Shown here in pieces: positions 45,301 to 53,353 of a stretch of 64,000 bases of DNA. The stretch lies in assembly GCF_902497785.1 (NCBI RefSeq), contig NZ_CABVHK010000013.1, positions 62,001 to 126,000 on the forward strand, given 5' to 3'. Every line of letters begins with the position of its first letter. Within the stretch, counting starts at the first letter, position 1. The DNA comes from Pseudomonas fluorescens (lineage in GTDB: Bacteria; Pseudomonadota; Gammaproteobacteria; Pseudomonadales; Pseudomonadaceae). The position numbers and the translations under genes were made by a program. A model generated the notes under the pieces. The model was given only the letters and a program-made list of their open reading frames with translations. It made no database searches and had not been told where the DNA came from.

Positions 45301-45668
45301 ACGTGCTGACCTGCAACGGCGTGCCAGTGCCCTTGCAGCCCACCGGACGAGTCGGCGAATTCGTCGCCGGCGTTCGGTTCCGCGCCTGGCAACCGGCCAA
45401 TTGCCTGCAACCGACGATCCCGGTCCACGCGCCCCTGGTGTTCGACCTGCTCGACACCTGGATGCAGCGTTCGCTGGGTGGTTGTCAGTACCACGTCGCC
45501 CATCCGGGCGGGCGCAACTATGACAGCCTGCCGGTGAACGCCAACGAAGCCGAGAGCAGGCGCATGGCGCGTTTTTTCCGCATCGGACACAGCCCTGGGA
45601 AACTTCCTATACCGATGCTGGAAATTAACGACGAGCTGCCGATGACTCTCGATTTACGACGTTTCTAA
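42393..45668 (+). CDS. Transglutaminase-like protein with DUF2126 domain
   Basis: 1091 residues from a GTG at 42393 behind an excellent AGGAGG; the frame is open further upstream but without a start signal. The N-terminal 100 residues are the bacterial transglutaminase N domain (SIHVALHHVTHYRYDRAVEL). The core has the Cys-His-Asp triad: C180 in ASGSCRDSAW, H229 in DLHAWCEVYL and D245 in GLDATSG. The remaining 800 residues are DUF2126. It is the first of three genes, with ATP-grasp/alpha-E and a second transglutaminase, predicted by domain studies to make or modify a peptide or amide product. There is no signal peptide, so it is likely cytoplasmic. Confidence 0.88.
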   Translation: MSIHVALHHVTHYRYDRAVELGPQIVRLRPAAHSRTRILSYALKVSPEQHFINWQQDPQGNYLARLVFPEKTTELRIEVDLLAEMAVFNPFDFFLEPYAQQIPFAYAADERKELAPYLETLPLTPAFKAYLDGIDRTPLPSVDFLVALNQRLSEDIGYLIRMEPGVQTPEHTLEHASGSCRDSAWLLVQLLRNLGLAARFVSGYLIQLTADVKSLDGPSGTEVDFTDLHAWCEVYLPGAGWIGLDATSGLFAGEGHIPLACSPDPGSAAPISGLVEPCECEFTHEMSVERIWEAPRVTKPYTEDQWLAIQALGRQIDADLLEGDVRLTMGGEPTFVSIDDPDGAEWNTAALGPDKRRLSAELFQRLRKHYAPKGLVHFGQGKWYPGEQLPRWSLNCYWRRDGVPIWHNSALIADEQEDYGADGELAGRFLASVAERLKIPTRFLFPAYEDNFYYLWREGTLPQNVSAEDSRLEEPLERARLRKVFSQGLDKVIGQVLPLARTAKGDQWQSGRWYLRDEHCRLVPGDSALGYRLPLGSQPWVKAAEYPFIYPNDPNQQFPALPDTQQLNSPVAAAEAIERDLEVDESADWLTRTAFCAEAREGRLYLFMPPLERVEDYLELVSAIEATAQELHCPVLLEGYEPPSDPRLSNFRITPDPGVIEVNVQPSATWDELVERTEFLYEEARQTRLTTEKFMIDGRHTGTGGGNHFVLGGATPADSPFLRRPDLLRSLISYWHNHPSLSYLFSGLFIGPTSQAPRIDEARNDALYELEIAFAQMPEPGEDCAPWLVDRLLRNLLIDVTGNTHRAEFCIDKLYSPDGATGRLGLLELRAFEMPPHARMSLAQQLLLRALVARFWREPYAPPKLARWGTELHDRFLLPHFIEQDFADVIVDLNASGYPVRAEWFAAHLAFRFPKVGDYAVSGIELELRQALEPWHVLGEEGAVGGTVRYVDSSLERLQVKLTGLPPQRYVLTCNGVPVPLQPTGRVGEFVAGVRFRAWQPANCLQPTIPVHAPLVFDLLDTWMQRSLGGCQYHVAHPGGRNYDSLPVNANEAESRRMARFFRIGHSPGKLPIPMLEINDELPMTLDLRRF

Positions 45669-45756
45669 ACCCTACGCGACGCCCGGATTTTTCGTCTATC
45701 CGGGCGTCATGAGCCTGCGTTAGTCTGACCGTTCTTTGCTGTCTGCCGAGCTTTCC

Positions 45757-48243
45757 ATGCCTGACCTGCTAGACCGCTACCCGCTGACGGCGGGCACTTA
45801 TCACGAACTGCTCGACAACAGCGGCGCGGTGCGCCCGCACTGGCGTCGGCTGTTCGACCAATTGCAACGCAGCACGCCAGCGCAGTTGGTGCAGCGTCAG
45901 GCCCTGCTGACCCGGCAGATCCAGGAAAACGGCGTGACCTATAACGTCTATGCCGACCCCAAAGGCGCAGATCGGCCGTGGGAGCTGGACCTGTTGCCGC
46001 ATGTGATTGCCGCTGATGAGTGGGCGCAGCTAGATGCCGGGATCGCTCAGCGCGCACGACTGCTGAACGCGGTGCTGGCGGATTTGTACGGACCACAACG
46101 GTTGATCGCTGAAGGCCTGTTGCCCGCTGAACTGGTGTTTGGGCACAACAATTTTCTCTGGCCCTGTCAGGGCATCACGCCGCCCGACGGGGCCTTTCTG
46201 CATCTATATGCGGTGGATCTGGCACGTACGCCCGACGGTCGATGGTGGGTGACGGCGGACCGCACGCAAGCTCCCTCCGGCGCCGGTTACGCTCTGGAAA
46301 ACCGCACCATCGTGTCCCGGGCCTTTCCCGAGTTGTACCGCGATTTGAAGGTGCAGCATTTGGCCGGATTCTTCCGCACGCTGCAGGAAACCCTGGCCCG
46401 TCAGGCGCCAAGCGATGATGAAGCGCCGTTGGTAGTGCTGCTGACGCCGGGCCGCTTCAACGAAAGCTATTTCGAACATCTTTATCTGGCGCGGCAACTG
46501 GGTTATCCGCTGGTGGAGGGCGGCGATCTTACGGTGCGCGACGCCACGGTTTATCTGAAGACCTTGAGCGGCTTGCGTCGGGTTCACGCAATCATGCGCC
46601 GGCTGGACGACGACTTCTGCGACCCGCTGGAATTGCGCACCGATTCGGCGCTGGGCGTTCCGGGTCTGCTCGAAGCCGTGCGGCAGGGCCGCGTGCTGGT
46701 GGCCAATGCGCTGGGCAGCGGGGTGCTGGAGTCGCCGGGCCTGCTGGGCTTTCTGCCGAGGATCAATGAATTTCTGTTTGGCGAAGAATTGATCCTGCCG
46801 TCTATCGCCACCTGGTGGTGCGGCGAAGCGCCCGTGCTGGCTCAAGCCTTGGAGAAAATGCCGGAATTGCTGATCAAACCGGCGTTCCCGTCACAAAGCT
46901 TTGCTCCGGTGTTTGGCCGGGATTTGAGTGAAATACAGCGCCAGAATCTGGCCGAGCGCATGCAGGCACGCCCTTACGCTTATGTTGCGCAAGAACTCGC
47001 GCAATTATCCCACGCACCGATATGGCAAGCCGACGACGGTCAGTTGCAGCCACGGGCCATCGGAATGCGCATGTACGCGGTGGCCAGTCGCGACGGTTAT
47101 CGGGTCTTGCCCGGCGGATTGACCCGCGTGGCGGCCGATGCCGACGCCGAAGTGGTGTCGATGCAACGCGGTGGCGCGAGCAAGGATACCTGGGTGCTCG
47201 GCGAGCGCGCCCCCAGCGGCGAACAATGGAAAACCCGGCGCACGATCGGCGTGCATGATCTGGTGCGGCGCGATCCGTACCTGCCCTCGCGGGTGGTAGA
47301 AAATCTGTTCTGGTTCGGCCGTTATTGCGAGCGCTGCGATGACAGTGCGCGATTGCTGCGGATCATGCTCGCGCATCATGTCGATGGCGACGATCCGCAA
47401 GCCCTGCAAGCGGCAGTCGATCTGGGCGAGCGGTTGATGTTGTTGCCGGATGAAGGCGAGTTGCCGCAGCGGTTGTTGGCGGCGCTGCTGGGTGATGACT
47501 GGCCGTTCAGCCTGCGCTCCAACCTGCAGCGCTTGCAGTGGGCGGCTTCGCAGGTTCGCGGCAAGCTCTCGCGGGAAAACTGGCAGGCGCTGGTGGAATT
47601 GCAGCGCGAAGCCATGGAGCTGGAAACCGAAGAGCCGGACTTCGGCGAGTTGCTGGATTTTCTCAATCGACTGGTGATGTCGCTGGCCGCGTTGTCCGGT
47701 TTTGCCCTCGACGACATGACCCGGGACGAAGGCTGGCGCTTTCTGATGATCGGGCGGCGGATTGAACGGCTGCAATTTCTCAGCGCCAGCCTCGCGGCGT
47801 TCCTGCGCGGAAGCGGTGCGTTTGATCAGGCCGGGCTGGAGTGGCTGCTGGAGCTGGGCAACAGCAGCATCACTTACCGTTCGCGGTACCTGGCGGTGGC
47901 GCAACTGATCCCGGTGCTTGACCTCTTGCTCCTCGACGAGCAGAACCCACACGCGGTGCTGTTTCAACTGAAGTTGGTGACCCGTACCCTCAAACGTTTG
48001 AACGATGATTTCGGCGTGCCGCGCGAGGCCGGCCTGCCGCACTTGGTGGAGCGACTGGCGCGCTTCGATCTGGGGTGCCTGGAGAATTCCCTGTTCGGCG
48101 AAGCCAGCGTTCGCGCTGCTGTCGACGGGCTGGCCGATCTGCTGCATGAGATCGCTGAGGCCAGCGGGCAAGTATCGGATCGTTTGGCATTGCGCCATTT
48201 CGCCCATGTCGATGATGTCAGCCAGCGTACGGTGTCCGTCTGA
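45757..48243 (+). CDS. Circularly permuted ATP-grasp / alpha-E fusion protein
   Basis: 828 residues starting at 45757 (MPDLLDRYPL). The N-terminal 470 residues correspond to the circularly permuted ATP-grasp type (DUF404/DUF407), with DLYGPQRLIAEGLLPAELVF, VLLTPGRFNESYFEHLYLAR and KPAFPSQSFAPVFGRDLS as conserved parts. The rest is the helical alpha-E domain (DUF403), which begins RVVENLFWFGRYCERCDDSA. In many genomes these are separate genes; here they are fused. ATP-grasp enzymes of this class are predicted amide ligases. The stop overlaps the next gene (TGATG). Confidence 0.88.
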   Translation: MPDLLDRYPLTAGTYHELLDNSGAVRPHWRRLFDQLQRSTPAQLVQRQALLTRQIQENGVTYNVYADPKGADRPWELDLLPHVIAADEWAQLDAGIAQRARLLNAVLADLYGPQRLIAEGLLPAELVFGHNNFLWPCQGITPPDGAFLHLYAVDLARTPDGRWWVTADRTQAPSGAGYALENRTIVSRAFPELYRDLKVQHLAGFFRTLQETLARQAPSDDEAPLVVLLTPGRFNESYFEHLYLARQLGYPLVEGGDLTVRDATVYLKTLSGLRRVHAIMRRLDDDFCDPLELRTDSALGVPGLLEAVRQGRVLVANALGSGVLESPGLLGFLPRINEFLFGEELILPSIATWWCGEAPVLAQALEKMPELLIKPAFPSQSFAPVFGRDLSEIQRQNLAERMQARPYAYVAQELAQLSHAPIWQADDGQLQPRAIGMRMYAVASRDGYRVLPGGLTRVAADADAEVVSMQRGGASKDTWVLGERAPSGEQWKTRRTIGVHDLVRRDPYLPSRVVENLFWFGRYCERCDDSARLLRIMLAHHVDGDDPQALQAAVDLGERLMLLPDEGELPQRLLAALLGDDWPFSLRSNLQRLQWAASQVRGKLSRENWQALVELQREAMELETEEPDFGELLDFLNRLVMSLAALSGFALDDMTRDEGWRFLMIGRRIERLQFLSASLAAFLRGSGAFDQAGLEWLLELGNSSITYRSRYLAVAQLIPVLDLLLLDEQNPHAVLFQLKLVTRTLKRLNDDFGVPREAGLPHLVERLARFDLGCLENSLFGEASVRAAVDGLADLLHEIAEASGQVSDRLALRHFAHVDDVSQRTVSV

Positions 48244-49133
48244 TGAGCGCGCATTATCAGATTTTCCATGACACCCATTACCACTACGACAGCCCGGTGT
48301 CGCTGGCCCAGCAATTGGCCCATTTGTGGCCGCGGCCCTGCGCCTGGCAGCGTTGCACCGCTCGGCAATTGCAGATCAGCCCCGACCCGACCGTTCGCCG
48401 GGATGAGCTGGATGTGTTCGGCAATCCGCTGACCCGGCTGGCGTTCGAGCGTCCGCACGATGAATTGCTGGTCAATGCCAGCCTCACCGTCGAGGTGCTG
48501 GCCCGGCCCACGCTGGATTTCAATCGATCACCGGCCTGGGAAGACACGCGCAACGCGCTGACTTACAGCAGTCAGCCGCTTTCACCCGATTTGCTGGAAG
48601 CCTGCCGTTACCGGTTTGAATCGCCTTATGTGCACCTGAAGCGCAATTTCGTCGAGTTTTCCGAAAGCTGCTTTCCGGCGGGGCGGCCGTTGCTGCCGGG
48701 CGTGCAGGCATTGATGGAAAAAATCTTCAGCGAATTTACCTTCGATGCCGAAGCCACCCAGGTCGCAACGCCGCTGGTGGAAGTGCTGGAGCGCCGGCGC
48801 GGTGTCTGCCAGGACTTTGCCCACCTGATGCTGGCCTGCGTGCGCTCCCGTGGGTTGGCGGCTCGTTACATCAGCGGTTACCTGCTGACGCAACCGCCGC
48901 CGGGCCAGCCACGCCTGATCGGTGCCGACGCCTCGCACGCCTGGGTTTCGGTGTTCTGCCCGGTGCTGGGCTGGGTGGATTTCGATCCGACCAACAATGT
49001 GCAGCCGGCACTGGAGCACATCACCCTGGCCTGGGGCCGGGATTTCTCCGATGTTTCGCCGCTGCGGGGGGTGATTCTGGGGGGTGGCAACCATGACCCG
49101 GAAGTCCGCGTCACCGTGATGCCATTGGACTGA
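48243..49133 (+). CDS. Transglutaminase family protein
   Basis: 296 residues. The N-terminal domain SAHYQIFHDTHYHYDSPVSL resembles that of the larger protein two genes upstream. The catalytic triad is C189 in RRRGVCQDFAH, H232 in DASHAWVSV and D248 in WVDFDPTNN. It is likely a cysteine protease or transpeptidase-like amide-bond enzyme rather than a true cross-linker. It overlaps the ATP-grasp/alpha-E gene by one base, so the proteins are probably made together. Confidence 0.9.
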   Translation: MSAHYQIFHDTHYHYDSPVSLAQQLAHLWPRPCAWQRCTARQLQISPDPTVRRDELDVFGNPLTRLAFERPHDELLVNASLTVEVLARPTLDFNRSPAWEDTRNALTYSSQPLSPDLLEACRYRFESPYVHLKRNFVEFSESCFPAGRPLLPGVQALMEKIFSEFTFDAEATQVATPLVEVLERRRGVCQDFAHLMLACVRSRGLAARYISGYLLTQPPPGQPRLIGADASHAWVSVFCPVLGWVDFDPTNNVQPALEHITLAWGRDFSDVSPLRGVILGGGNHDPEVRVTVMPLD

Positions 49134-49143
49134 CAAGACCCCT

Positions 49144-49243
49144 TGTAGGAGCGAGCTTGCTCGCGATGGACGTCAACGATGACGCGTCCTGTCTGGAAAA
49201 ACGCGCTGTCTTCGATACCTTCGCGAGCAAGCTCGCTCCTACA
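49144..49243. repeat. Interspersed palindromic repeat, family B
   Basis: Arms TGTAGGAGCGAGCTTGCTCG (49144 onward) and the complement 49221-49243, separated by 54 nt. It lies between convergent genes. Confidence 0.87.
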
Positions 49244-49287
49244 CACAGATCCGGTGGGCCTGATCAGATCATCGGGCCCTGAGGGTC

Positions 49288-49479
49288 TCAGGCGTCGGGC
49301 GCCTGATCTTTCGGTGCATCAACATCAGTTTCTGCGGCCACTCCACCCTCTGCTTCCGGGTTCAGTGCAGCGGCTTCTTCTTCAGCTGTAGCTTTCTTGC
49401 GCTGAAGCTTTTCCTCTTTCTTCTGCTCCTTGGCCAAGTCTCTCTGACGTTTGGCGAAGGAATAATTAGGTTTAGCCAT
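49288..49479 (-). CDS. Small highly charged conserved protein
   Basis: 63 residues starting at 49479 (MAKPNYSFAKRQRDLAKEQK). The first 35 residues are Lys/Arg/Glu-rich and probably form one long helix; the last 25 are Ala/Glu/Asp-rich and acidic. There is no membrane segment and no known motif. Similar short proteins occur widely in gamma-proteobacteria without known function. The strong charge split suggests binding to nucleic acid or ribosomes, a guess. A frame extending to 49572 would overlap the LOG gene and is rejected. Confidence 0.72.
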   Translation of the reverse strand: MAKPNYSFAKRQRDLAKEQKKEEKLQRKKATAEEEAAALNPEAEGGVAAETDVDAPKDQAPDA

Positions 49480-49547
49480 GGGCGATCCTCTGGGGTCGAA
49501 GGTGAGGTTGAGCGGCGCATATTCTGCCCTGTATCGGTGCCGAGCCG

Positions 49548-50135
49548 TTAGCTGGGTTTTTGCTCTGTCCACTTTGGCATCACGGTCGGTTGCCAGGCGT
49601 CCAGCGCATCGAGCAGGGTTTGCGGCGTTTCGCTCACTTGCAGCATGTCACGGTGTGCTTCGCGAACGAAGCCTTCGCCGACGATATGATCAAGAAAACC
49701 GGTCAATTTGCTGTAGAAACCGTTCACTTCCAGCAACCCCAGCGGTTTGCCGTGGTAGCCGAGTTGGCCCCAGGTCCAGACTTCGAACAATTCTTCGAGG
49801 GTGCCCAGGCCGCCGGGCAGGGCGATAAATGCATCGCTGAGCTCGGCCATACGCGCCTTGCGCGCATGCATGCCATCGACCACTTCCAGGCGTGTCAGGC
49901 CGCTGTGACCGATTTCCTTGTCCTTTAGGCTTTGCGGGATGATCCCGATGACCTCACCGCCGGCCGCCAGCGCGGCGTCGGCGACAATGCCCATTAGCCC
50001 GACGGCGCCGCCGCCGTAAACCAGGGTCAGCCGACGTTCGGCCAATGCGCGCCCGAGGGCGACCGCCGCTTCACGGTAAGCCGGGTTAGTGCCGGTGCTG
50101 GCACCGCAAAATACACAAACGGACGTTAAAGTCAT
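49548..50135 (-). CDS. LOG family nucleoside 5'-monophosphate phosphoribohydrolase
   Basis: 195 residues from 50135 (MTLTSVCVFCGASTG). A Rossmann fold with the first motif VFCGASTGTNP, the GGGAVGLMG loop, and the LOG signature PGGLGTLEELFEV containing the catalytic glutamate. Members release the base from AMP-type nucleotides. In plants and some bacteria the substrate is cytokinin riboside phosphate; here it may be a housekeeping nucleotide. Annotated elsewhere as a Rossmann-fold or lysine decarboxylase-like protein, the latter name being an old error. Confidence 0.9.
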   Translation of the reverse strand: MTLTSVCVFCGASTGTNPAYREAAVALGRALAERRLTLVYGGGAVGLMGIVADAALAAGGEVIGIIPQSLKDKEIGHSGLTRLEVVDGMHARKARMAELSDAFIALPGGLGTLEELFEVWTWGQLGYHGKPLGLLEVNGFYSKLTGFLDHIVGEGFVREAHRDMLQVSETPQTLLDALDAWQPTVMPKWTEQKPS

Positions 50136-50194
50136 GCCTTGCTCCAGGGTCAGGATGACCACAGGTTAAAGGCAGATAGGCGCCGCTCCAAGGT

Positions 50195-50284
50195 CTAAAC
50201 TTCGCGCTGGGGCGTTTCGCAGGTTCCGCTGGCGCCACAGGCATAGGCGGCGAGCAAACTGCACAAAAAACTGTTGAAGGACAT
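50195..50284 (-). CDS. Possible 29-residue Cys-containing micropeptide
   Basis: A short frame between the LOG gene and azurin reads MSFNSFLCSLLAAYACGASG then TCETPQREV, from 50284 to a TAG. A GGAG lies about ten bases before the start on the minus strand. It has three cysteines and a hydrophobic core, and could be a short membrane or secreted peptide. There is no homology evidence available here; it may be chance. Confidence 0.3.
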   Translation of the reverse strand: MSFNSFLCSLLAAYACGASGTCETPQREV

Positions 50285-50379
50285 GACGGACGCTCCGGCT
50301 GAGTGATGACGACCTGATGATAGGGCCGTCCCAGACGTCTGGCTGGTAGATTGTTTCGATAGGTGTCATAGCCCGAAAG

Positions 50380-50389
50380 TTGTATACAA
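50380..50389. promoter_or_regulatory. Perfect palindrome TTGTATACAA upstream of azurin
   Basis: A ten-base perfect inverted repeat 90 bases before the azurin start. It resembles operators of FadR-subfamily GntR regulators. No regulator gene is adjacent. Confidence 0.3.
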
Positions 50390-50392
50390 TTT

Positions 50393-50406
50393 TTGATTCA
50401 GGTCAT
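50393..50406 (+). promoter_or_regulatory. ANR/FNR-like half-conserved site upstream of azurin
   Basis: TTGAT-TCAG-GTCAT fits the first half of the TTGAT-N4-ATCAA consensus and three of five bases in the second. Azurin is ANR-controlled in P. aeruginosa, so the site is plausible but weak. Confidence 0.3.
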
Positions 50407-50478
50407 AGGAACTTGCGAAGTTTTCAGGCAGTCTTCTGTCCATTCGCACTTTTGATAAACCTGCCTTGGAGATTCACC

Positions 50479-50925
50479 ATGTTTGCCAAACTCGTTGCGG
50501 TATCCCTGTTGACACTGGCCAGCAGCCAACTGATGGCTGCCGAGTGCAAGACCACCATCGACTCCACCGACCAAATGTCCTTCAACACCAAGGCCATTGA
50601 AATCGACAAAAGCTGCAAGACTTTCACCGTCGAGCTGACTCACTCCGGCAACCTGCCGAAAAACGTCATGGGTCATAACTGGGTGCTGAGCAAAGAAGCG
50701 GACATGCAGCCAATCGCCACCGCAGGCCTGGCCGCTGGCATCGAAAAGAGCTACCTGCCGGAAGGTGATGCCCGCGTCATCGCTCACACCAAAATCATCG
50801 GCGCCAAGGAAACCGACTCGGTGACGTTCGATGTGTCCAAGCTGGACGCCAACGAGAAATACGGCTTCTTCTGCTCGTTCCCGGGCCACATCTCGATGAT
50901 GAAAGGTACGGTTACGCTGAAGTAA
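50479..50925 (+). CDS. azu: Azurin (periplasmic blue copper protein)
   Basis: 148 residues: a 20-residue signal peptide (MFAKLVAVSLLTLASSQLMA) and a 128-residue mature protein. In mature numbering the copper ligands G45, H46 (VMGHNW), C112, H117 and M121 (FFCSFPGHISMMKG) are all present, as is the C3-C26 disulfide. It is a small electron carrier linked to cytochromes, nitrite reduction and redox stress. The start at 50479 has TTGGAG upstream. It is a single-gene unit with its own terminator. Confidence 0.97.
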   Translation: MFAKLVAVSLLTLASSQLMAAECKTTIDSTDQMSFNTKAIEIDKSCKTFTVELTHSGNLPKNVMGHNWVLSKEADMQPIATAGLAAGIEKSYLPEGDARVIAHTKIIGAKETDSVTFDVSKLDANEKYGFFCSFPGHISMMKGTVTLK

Positions 50926-50941
50926 GCGAATCGGCTTCATA

Positions 50942-50973
50942 AAAAAAGCGTCCTGTGAGGGCGCTTTTTTTTT
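50942..50973 (+). terminator. Rho-independent terminator after azurin
   Basis: AAAAGCGTCC pairs with GGGCGCTTTT (one G-T pair) around TGTGA, with a long T run. Confidence 0.85.
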
Positions 50974-50987
50974 GAGTCCGTTGTCGT

Positions 50988-51086
50988 GTAGGAGCTGCCG
51001 AGTGCAACGAGGCTGCGATCTTTTGATTTTGCCTATTAAAAGCAGGATCAAAAGATCGCAGCCTCGTTGCACTCGACAGCTCCTAC
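50988..51086. repeat. Interspersed palindromic repeat, family A (TGCAACGAGG subtype)
   Basis: GTAGGAGCTGCCGAGTGCAA at 50988 onward is mirrored by TTGCACTCGACAGCTCCTAC ending at 51086, followed by a partial extra GGCTCCTAC unit. It lies between convergent azu and nadE. Confidence 0.87.
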
Positions 51087-51114
51087 GGCTCCTACAGGTT
51101 TCGACAAGAGAAGG

Positions 51115-51942
51115 TCACGGCGCGAACGGCATGACTCGTTTGTGATGGGTCTTGCGGTACGTATCGCAGATGATCTTGAACGCTTCCTCACGCACCGGCT
51201 CGCCATGCAAAAACGCATCGATCTCGGTATAGGTCACGCCATGTGACGCTTCATCCGGCTTGCCCGGCGACAAGTCCTCAAGATCCGCCGTCGGAATTTT
51301 TTCCACCAGCGATTCCGGCGCGCCGAAACTGCGAGCGATGGCTCGCACCTGATTTTTCACCAAGCCGCTCAACGGGGCCAGGTCGCAGGCGCCATCACCG
51401 AATTTAGTAAAGAAGCCCATCACCGCTTCCGCCGCGTGGTCGGTGCCGATCACCAGGCCCTGAGCCGCACCGGCGATGGTGTATTGGGCGACCATGCGCA
51501 TCCGCGCCTTGGTGTTGCCGAGCACGAAATCCACTGAAACCGCATGTTTGCCTTCGAAGGCGGCAACTTCATTGGCCAGCGCTTTGACTGCGGGGCCGAT
51601 GTTCACGGTGTGACGCTCGTCCGGGGCGATGAAATCCACTGAAGCCTGGGCGTCGTGTTCATCGAACTGGGTTTCGTAGGGCAGGCGCACGGCGATGAAC
51701 TTGTAATGGTCATCACCGGTGCGGGTGCGCAGTTCACGCATGGCGCGCTGGGCCAGCAGGCCGGCGGTCAGGGAATCGACGCCGCCGCTGATGCCGAGCA
51801 CCAGGGTCTTGAGCCCGGAATTGACCAGGCAATCCTGGATGAAGCTGATGCGCCGGGCGATTTCCGCCTCGAGGGCGGCCTTGTCGGCGAATGGCGGTTG
51901 AACCTTGAGCTGCTCAGCAATCTCACGCTGTACGGCTTGCAT
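51115..51942 (-). CDS. nadE: NH3-dependent NAD+ synthetase
   Basis: 275 residues with the P-loop of N-type ATP pyrophosphatases, SGGVDS at 52-57, and VIGTDHAAEAVMGFFTKFGD, whose residues bind deamido-NAD. There is no glutaminase domain, so ammonia is the nitrogen source. It makes NAD+ in the last step of synthesis. Its start lies four bases after the pncB stop, so the two form a nicotinate salvage operon. Confidence 0.96.
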   Translation of the reverse strand: MQAVQREIAEQLKVQPPFADKAALEAEIARRISFIQDCLVNSGLKTLVLGISGGVDSLTAGLLAQRAMRELRTRTGDDHYKFIAVRLPYETQFDEHDAQASVDFIAPDERHTVNIGPAVKALANEVAAFEGKHAVSVDFVLGNTKARMRMVAQYTIAGAAQGLVIGTDHAAEAVMGFFTKFGDGACDLAPLSGLVKNQVRAIARSFGAPESLVEKIPTADLEDLSPGKPDEASHGVTYTEIDAFLHGEPVREEAFKIICDTYRKTHHKRVMPFAP

Positions 51943-51946
51943 GAAT

Positions 51947-53173
51947 TCACTCCTTGCTTGGTGTGCTGGAAAGGGCGGCAGGTACTTTGAAAACGTGTCG
52001 CAAGTAGGCGACGAAATTCGGGTCTTTGCAGTGGGTCTTGCCTGGCTCGTCGGAGATCTTCGCCACCGGCTGGCCGTTGCAGGCTGCCATTTTAAGCACG
52101 ATGCTCATCGGTTCGACACCCGGAATGTCGCACGTCAGGTTGGTGCCGATGCCGAAGCTGACATTGATCCGACCGCGCAAGGCGCGAAATATTTCCAGCG
52201 ACTTGGGCAGCGTCAGGCTGTCAGAGAACACCAGCGTCTTGCTCATCGGGTCAATGCCGAGCTTGTGATAGTGGGCGATGGCTTTTTCCGCCCAGATCAC
52301 CGGATCCCCGGAGTCATGGCGCAGGCCGTCGAAAAGCTTGGCAAAGTACAGGTCGAAATCGTTGAGAAAGGCATCGGTGGTGATGCAGTCGGTCAAGGCG
52401 ATCCCGAGCAGGCCCCGGTACTCGCGGACCCAGCAATCGAGGGCGGCGATCTGGCTGTCGATCAGCCGCGGGCCGAGTTGCTGGTGCGCCATGATCCATT
52501 CGTGGGCCATGGTGCCCAGCGGCTTCATGTCCAGTTCCCGGGACAGGTGCACGTTGCTGGTGCCAACGAAGCGTCCGGGGAAGTCATGCTTGAGCACGCT
52601 CACCACTTCTTCCTGCACGCGGTACGAAAAGCGACGCCGAGTGCCGAAATCGGCTACCTGCAATTCGGATAATTCGTCGCTGCCGGCGTTGGCGGTCAGC
52701 CAGTCGAACTTGCGGTAGAGCTGCTCGCGGGCCTGTTCCAGCACGATGTCCCGGTAGCGATAGCGGTTGCGCACTTCGCTGACGATGGAGAGCAGTGGCA
52801 CTTCGAACAGGATTACATGCAGCCATGGCCCGCGCAGCCGGATAAACAACTCGCCGTTTTCAATACCGGTGTGGACGTAGCGCAGGTTGAAGCGAAACAG
52901 CCCGAGAAAACGCAGGAAATCCGGCTTCATGAAGCTGATGCGTTCCATAAAGCCCAACTGGTCGGCGCTCAGGCTCAACTCGGCAAGGCGCTCGATCTGC
53001 AAGCGGATTTCCGCCAGGTAGGGGCGCAAATCTTCACTGTTGCGGCAACGAAACTCCCATTCGACTTCGACGTTCGGGTAGTTGTGCAGCACTGCCTGCA
53101 TCATCGTCAGTTTGTAGAAGTCGGTGTTGAGCAGGTTCTGCACGATGCGATCGGCAAACACACTCTCGCTCAT
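51947..53173 (-). CDS. pncB: Nicotinate phosphoribosyltransferase
   Basis: 408 residues from 53173 (MSESVFADRIVQNLLNTDFY). Conserved parts include DFYKLTMMQA, GTSNVHLSRELDMKPLGTMA (substrate and autophosphorylation region) and RHDSGDPVIWAEKA, the phosphoribosyl-pyrophosphate site. It converts nicotinate to nicotinate mononucleotide in the Preiss-Handler salvage route. A start codon five residues earlier (53188) is possible. nadE follows at once. Confidence 0.95.
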   Translation of the reverse strand: MSESVFADRIVQNLLNTDFYKLTMMQAVLHNYPNVEVEWEFRCRNSEDLRPYLAEIRLQIERLAELSLSADQLGFMERISFMKPDFLRFLGLFRFNLRYVHTGIENGELFIRLRGPWLHVILFEVPLLSIVSEVRNRYRYRDIVLEQAREQLYRKFDWLTANAGSDELSELQVADFGTRRRFSYRVQEEVVSVLKHDFPGRFVGTSNVHLSRELDMKPLGTMAHEWIMAHQQLGPRLIDSQIAALDCWVREYRGLLGIALTDCITTDAFLNDFDLYFAKLFDGLRHDSGDPVIWAEKAIAHYHKLGIDPMSKTLVFSDSLTLPKSLEIFRALRGRINVSFGIGTNLTCDIPGVEPMSIVLKMAACNGQPVAKISDEPGKTHCKDPNFVAYLRHVFKVPAALSSTPSKE

Positions 53174-53250
53174 AACGGGGTTCTCCACATTGAATAGGGC
53201 TAGTGGCGCATATCGGTGCCGGGTAGTGCCAGCGATTTCTTATTGGACCT

Positions 53251-53347
53251 GTAGGAGCTGTCGAGGGAACCGAGGCTGCGATCTTTTGATTTTGCTTTTA
53301 AAACAAGATCAAAAGATCGCAGCCTCGTTTCACTCGACAGCTCCTAC
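53251..53347. repeat. Interspersed palindromic repeat, family A (CGAGGCTGCG subtype)
   Basis: The left arm has TCGAGGGAACCGAGGCTGCG and the right arm TCGTTTCACTCGACAGCTCC, complementary except for a few changes. It lies directly before the LysR gene stop (7 bases). Confidence 0.86.
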
Positions 53348-53353
53348 AGAGGG

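Noticed and set aside
50166..50369. 67-codon minus-strand frame between the LOG gene and azurin
   Set aside because: No ribosome site and Arg-rich low-quality translation; the shorter frame at 50195-50284 is the better, still weak, candidate.
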